A DNA stretch of 10,581 bases from JBDGSM01 sp042217615 (lineage in GTDB: Archaea > Nanohalarchaeota > Nanosalinia > Nanosalinales > Nanosalinaceae): NCBI GenBank assembly GCA_042217615.1, contig JBDGSI010000066.1, positions 1 to 10,581 of the forward strand, in the 5' to 3' direction. Made by a program: the position numbers and the translations under genes. The notes beneath the pieces were generated by a model. It was not told the DNA's origin. It saw only the letters and a list, made by a program, of their open reading frames with translations, and did no database searches. The first letter of the stretch is position 1, and each line of letters starts with the position of its first letter. Of the stretch, positions 9,856 through 10,581 are shown piece by piece.

Positions 9856-10581
9856 CTATTTTCTCAGTATAAAAGCTGTGAATGCCATAGCTGCCAGCAC
9901 CATCAGGTGTAGAAGGCCTGGTCCTGGAACTTTCTTACCTGCTGCCGCACCTTCATTGCTCCGGATTATCACAGGTATTGAATCATTTCTGACCGTGCCG
10001 GTATCCAGATTCTCTGTAACCACACGTAACTCATGCTTACCTCTTAAACCGTCTTTAGGATTTACTTTAATCGAATAGTTAGTGGAAAGGCTTGGATCCA
10101 GGCTGTAGCTTACAGAGCTGCCTCCCGGTACAAAGGTTGCATTCACACCTTTCAAAGTACTCTTGTAGTCATAGGAGCTGCTGCCATCGTTGGTATTGAT
10201 ATAGTCAATATAACGGACATCCCCCGGCTGCATGATAATACCTGAGTAACGGTACCTGATACCGGTAGGAGTATTCCAGAACCTCTCCTTCGTAGCAACC
10301 TTGCCATGCTTATCAGTAGCCCTCAAAATTATCTTTAACTCCTCACCAGGCCTCACACTTGGGAAACGCTGAGGACCGATGTTACGCGCCCTGCAGGCCA
10401 GGCCAGAATAAAATGCACCGTGACTTCTAACATCATAGTTCTGAATGCTGTAGGATCTTTCACCATCATCTACAACCACCGCACAAGACCTTAACTCTCG
10501 AGAATCAATATCATCTCCCTTATCAGCCTTAAAGCTGACATCAAAAGCATTTCTATCCGGATAATTTGTAAACTCAACATC
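9856..10581 (-). CDS. Surface protein with Ig-like repeats and a CTERM-like sorting tail (C-terminal part, partial)
   Basis: The reading frame is open to the right edge, so only the last 241 residues are seen; the GTG at 10479 is internal, not a start. The visible part is beta-rich with many Ser, Thr, Asn and Gly. It includes strand-like blocks such as DNDG-type loops, NATFVPGGSSVSYSLDPS and HELRVVTENLDTGTVRNDS, several N-x-S/T sequons, and two cysteines about 29 residues apart. It looks like an Ig- or CARDB-like extracellular domain. It ends with a spacer (NEGAAAGKK), then VPGPG, a hydrophobic helix LLHLMVLAAMAFTAFIL, and terminal RK. This tripartite tail resembles archaeosortase recognition signals (PGF-CTERM, VPxxP-CTERM types). 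The protein is expected to be exported and anchored at the cell surface. The specific function is unknown. Confidence 0.75.
   Translation of the reverse strand, partial: DVEFTNYPDRNAFDVSFKADKGDDIDSRELRSCAVVVDDGERSYSIQNYDVRSHGAFYSGLACRARNIGPQRFPSVRPGEELKIILRATDKHGKVATKERFWNTPTGIRYRYSGIIMQPGDVRYIDYINTNDGSSSYDYKSTLKGVNATFVPGGSSVSYSLDPSLSTNYSIKVNPKDGLRGKHELRVVTENLDTGTVRNDSIPVIIRSNEGAAAGKKVPGPGLLHLMVLAAMAFTAFILRK

Larger units (their letters stand above)
2505..10353. repeat. Highly iterated palindrome AGGCCT, 29 copies
   Basis: Counted by hand, AGGCCT starts at 2505, 2986, 3019, 3032, 3370, 3422, 3620, 3661, 4076, 4294, 4802, 4846, 5563, 5842, 6057, 6660, 6803, 7110, 7701, 7924, 8166, 8346, 9019, 9179, 9511, 9794, 9815, 9914 and 10348. 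Random sequence of this length would hold two or three. Eight copies are AAGGCCTT, and a pyrimidine follows in 25 of 29. Copies fall in coding and intergenic DNA and in all three reading frames (for example EGL, EAS and GRP contexts), so codon choice alone does not explain them. There is none in the first 2504 bases. Confidence 0.85.

Noticed and set aside
10381..10410. AGGCCA repeated twice near 10395-10404.
   Set aside because: Not the palindrome AGGCCT; it was excluded from the count, as were CGGCCT sites near 3713, 4638 and 9331.

Overview
The window looks like chromosomal DNA of a halophilic archaeon, most likely a DPANN lineage such as Nanohaloarchaeota. This is inferred, with no search run. 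The evidence is: archaeal or eukaryote-type genes (ribosomal protein S17e, ABCE1, archaeal FtsZ, DUF211, an archaeal KH protein, GatC/GatA); very glutamate-rich acidic proteins; a mid-40s percent GC by eye; and T/A-rich TATA-like boxes about 25-29 nt upstream of nearly every start codon with almost no Shine-Dalgarno sequences, meaning mostly leaderless transcripts.

Layout. Positions 1-1546 read on the minus strand: gatC, an MJ0936-type metallophosphoesterase, a 40-residue zinc ribbon missed by length cut-offs, a short gene broken by two one-base frameshifts, and the 5' part of gatA running off the left edge. Positions 1547-1933 hold no protein gene. They contain palindromic putative operator sites, a strong TATA box, and a ladder of stem-loops whose loops repeat the core GGGC, a candidate structured RNA of about 200 nt just upstream of ftsZ. 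Plus-strand genes follow: ftsZ with a large 3' inverted repeat, a small polytopic membrane protein, a zinc-finger plus KH-domain protein, ABCE1 with a coupled SAM methyltransferase, and two Nudix genes. A minus-strand operon (DUF211, VIT1-type metal transporter, third Nudix protein) converges on the second Nudix gene with a 7-nt overlap. S17e diverges from DUF211 and converges on a surface protein that runs off the right edge and ends in a CTERM-like tail.

How genes work together. ABCE1, S17e and GatCA belong to translation; the KH protein is an RNA binder of unknown role. ABCE1 is conserved along its two ATPase halves but has lost every cysteine of its iron-sulfur domain. The Nudix genes form a local cluster of four domains, one of them catalytically decayed. 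DUF211, VIT1 and Nudix 3 are tightly coupled and probably co-transcribed.

Across the window the palindrome AGGCCT occurs 29 times, all at or after position 2505, in coding and non-coding DNA and in every reading frame. Two or three copies would be expected by chance. It behaves like a highly iterated palindrome or uptake or modification signal. The strongest candidates for something undescribed are the GGGC-loop hairpin RNA, the AGGCCT signal and the cysteine-free ABCE1.
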